Part shown: in pieces, positions 15,233 through 15,768 of the stretch
How the letters are laid out: every line of letters starts with the position of its first letter
How positions within the stretch are numbered: the stretch's first letter is position 1
Source of the DNA: Bacteroidales bacterium
Lineage (GTDB): Bacteria; Bacteroidota; Bacteroidia; Bacteroidales; ML635J-15
Assembly (NCBI GenBank): GCA_028697515.1
Contig: JAQVEY010000014.1
Span: forward strand, 1 to 15,768
DNA length: 15,768 bases
Direction of reading: 5' to 3'
Notes under the pieces: model-generated
What the model was told of the DNA's origin: nothing
Seen by the model: the letters and a program-made list of their open reading frames with translations, nothing else
Database searches by the model: none
Made by a program: the position numbers and the translations under genes

Positions 15233-15768
15233 TCAATCCTTAATAACCCAAAACTATGAAAATAATCTTATATTAGTAGAAAATATTTGAAAATAAAAAC
15301 GGAGCCAAAGAATTTCTTCTTTGATTTTTCTCAATAATCCCCTAAAATTAAATCCTGCAGCAGCTAAATTTGCATTAATTTCATTACCAATAATGCCTTT
15401 TAGATAGTTTATTCCCATTCTGCAATCTCTTTTTAAATGCCCTATTACTGGTTCAACAGCCGCTCTTGACTTACATTTTTTCCGCATAATAGTTTTACTA
15501 TAGGGTTGTTTTTGGTTTGGAGATTTGGGACTTACAATAATAGTCTGATTAATTTTTGTTTTACCTTTGTAGCCTCTGTCAACAATTGCATTTTTAAATT
15601 GTATGCCAGTAATACTCTCAACGTTTGCAAGAGCTGGTTCGAGTGTTGTTGTGTCGTTTGGATTACCATTAAAGTTCCTAACACCTACGATAATATTTGA
15701 ACTAGGAACGATAGCAATAGAGACTTTTGAACCAAATTCAAATTTCTTATGTGCTTTACCCTTGGCAA
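15229..15768 (-). mobile_element. IS5-family insertion sequence, one end (continues beyond the window)
   Basis: The transposase gene and about 20 bases past its stop form one end of an insertion sequence. The end is placed only approximately, where the oxidoreductase similarity stops (about 15229-15235). On the minus strand the junction reads CTAACTAA, and CTAA is compatible with the YTAR target used by some IS5 elements, so it may be a target duplication. The inverted repeat cannot be confirmed because the other end is outside the window. Confidence 0.65.
15254..15768 (-). CDS. IS5-family transposase, C-terminal part (5' end outside window)
   Basis: About 171 residues are visible in one uninterrupted frame running off the right edge; the stop is at 15254-15256. 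The sequence AKGKAHKKFEFGSKVSI, then NPNDTTTLEPAL, IVDRGYKGKTK and AAVEPVIGHLKRDCRMG is typical of DDE transposases of the IS5 family. VDRGY contains the second catalytic Asp, and AAVEPVIGHLK holds the catalytic Glu. NYLKGIIGNEINANLAAAGFNF is the conserved C-terminal part after it. The first catalytic Asp should lie upstream, outside the window. The frame is intact as far as seen, so the element may still be active. An internal ATG at 15485-15487 is not the real start, because the homology continues through it. Confidence 0.88.
   Translation of the reverse strand, partial: AKGKAHKKFEFGSKVSIAIVPSSNIIVGVRNFNGNPNDTTTLEPALANVESITGIQFKNAIVDRGYKGKTKINQTIIVSPKSPNQKQPYSKTIMRKKCKSRAAVEPVIGHLKRDCRMGINYLKGIIGNEINANLAAAGFNFRGLLRKIKEEILWLRFYFQIFSTNIRLFS

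Noticed and set aside
1..15768. CRISPR array, tRNA or rRNA genes, riboswitch
   Set aside because: No regularly spaced repeats and no tRNA-like cloverleaf or conserved rRNA segments were recognised; gene-free gaps are short and A/T-rich.

Overview
The window is about two-thirds A+T and comes from a member of the Bacteroidota. Three things support this: T9SS-type genes of the PorP/SprF family and TPR/PD40/OmpA proteins, promoters of the Bacteroidota form (TTTG, about 19-20 bp, TAnnTTTG), and near absence of strong Shine-Dalgarno sites. Nothing in the sequence fixes the genus; a Bacteroidales/Marinilabiliales-like organism is a reasonable guess. Nearly all genes lie on the minus strand.

Layout, left to right. 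(1) 1-801: the 5' part of a pyruvate dehydrogenase E1-alpha gene, cut by the window edge. (2) 961-2730: a BlaI-type repressor and an M56 (BlaR1-like) metallopeptidase carrying a TonB-like C-terminal domain. They form a two-gene operon with a terminator, and the promoter is overlaid by two matching dyads. (3) 2921-6651: two related exported proteins with TPR, PD40 propeller and carboxypeptidase-regulatory-like domains. One ends in an OmpA domain (PorE-like architecture); the other lacks it. (4) 6718-7344: an ECF sigma factor gene with a textbook promoter and its own terminator. (5) 7475-12135: a tight minus-strand run of a PorP/SprF outer-membrane protein, a TPR/PD40/divergent-OmpA protein (TAATG overlap), a ten-TM-type heavy-metal exporter with a His-rich loop, and nucleoside diphosphate kinase. 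(6) 12260-13546, the only plus-strand gene: an AlgX/AlgJ-like SGNH-fold protein, divergent from porP. (7) 13554-13898: a small four-helix-bundle protein. (8) 13994-15768: an FAD/NAD(P) oxidoreductase that has lost its N-terminal FAD-binding part next to an IS5-family transposase running off the window.

How the parts may work together: the PD40/OmpA proteins and PorP point to an outer-membrane module of the type IX secretion/gliding apparatus. The ECF sigma gene lies between the two clusters of such genes and could regulate one or both; that is inference from position. The BlaI/M56-TonB pair looks like a self-contained protease-controlled signalling switch. No clearly new system is proven here. 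The best leads are the three divergent propeller proteins grouped around a sigma factor, the BlaI dyad-promoter arrangement, the PorP-exporter-ndk operon, and the IS-damaged oxidoreductase.
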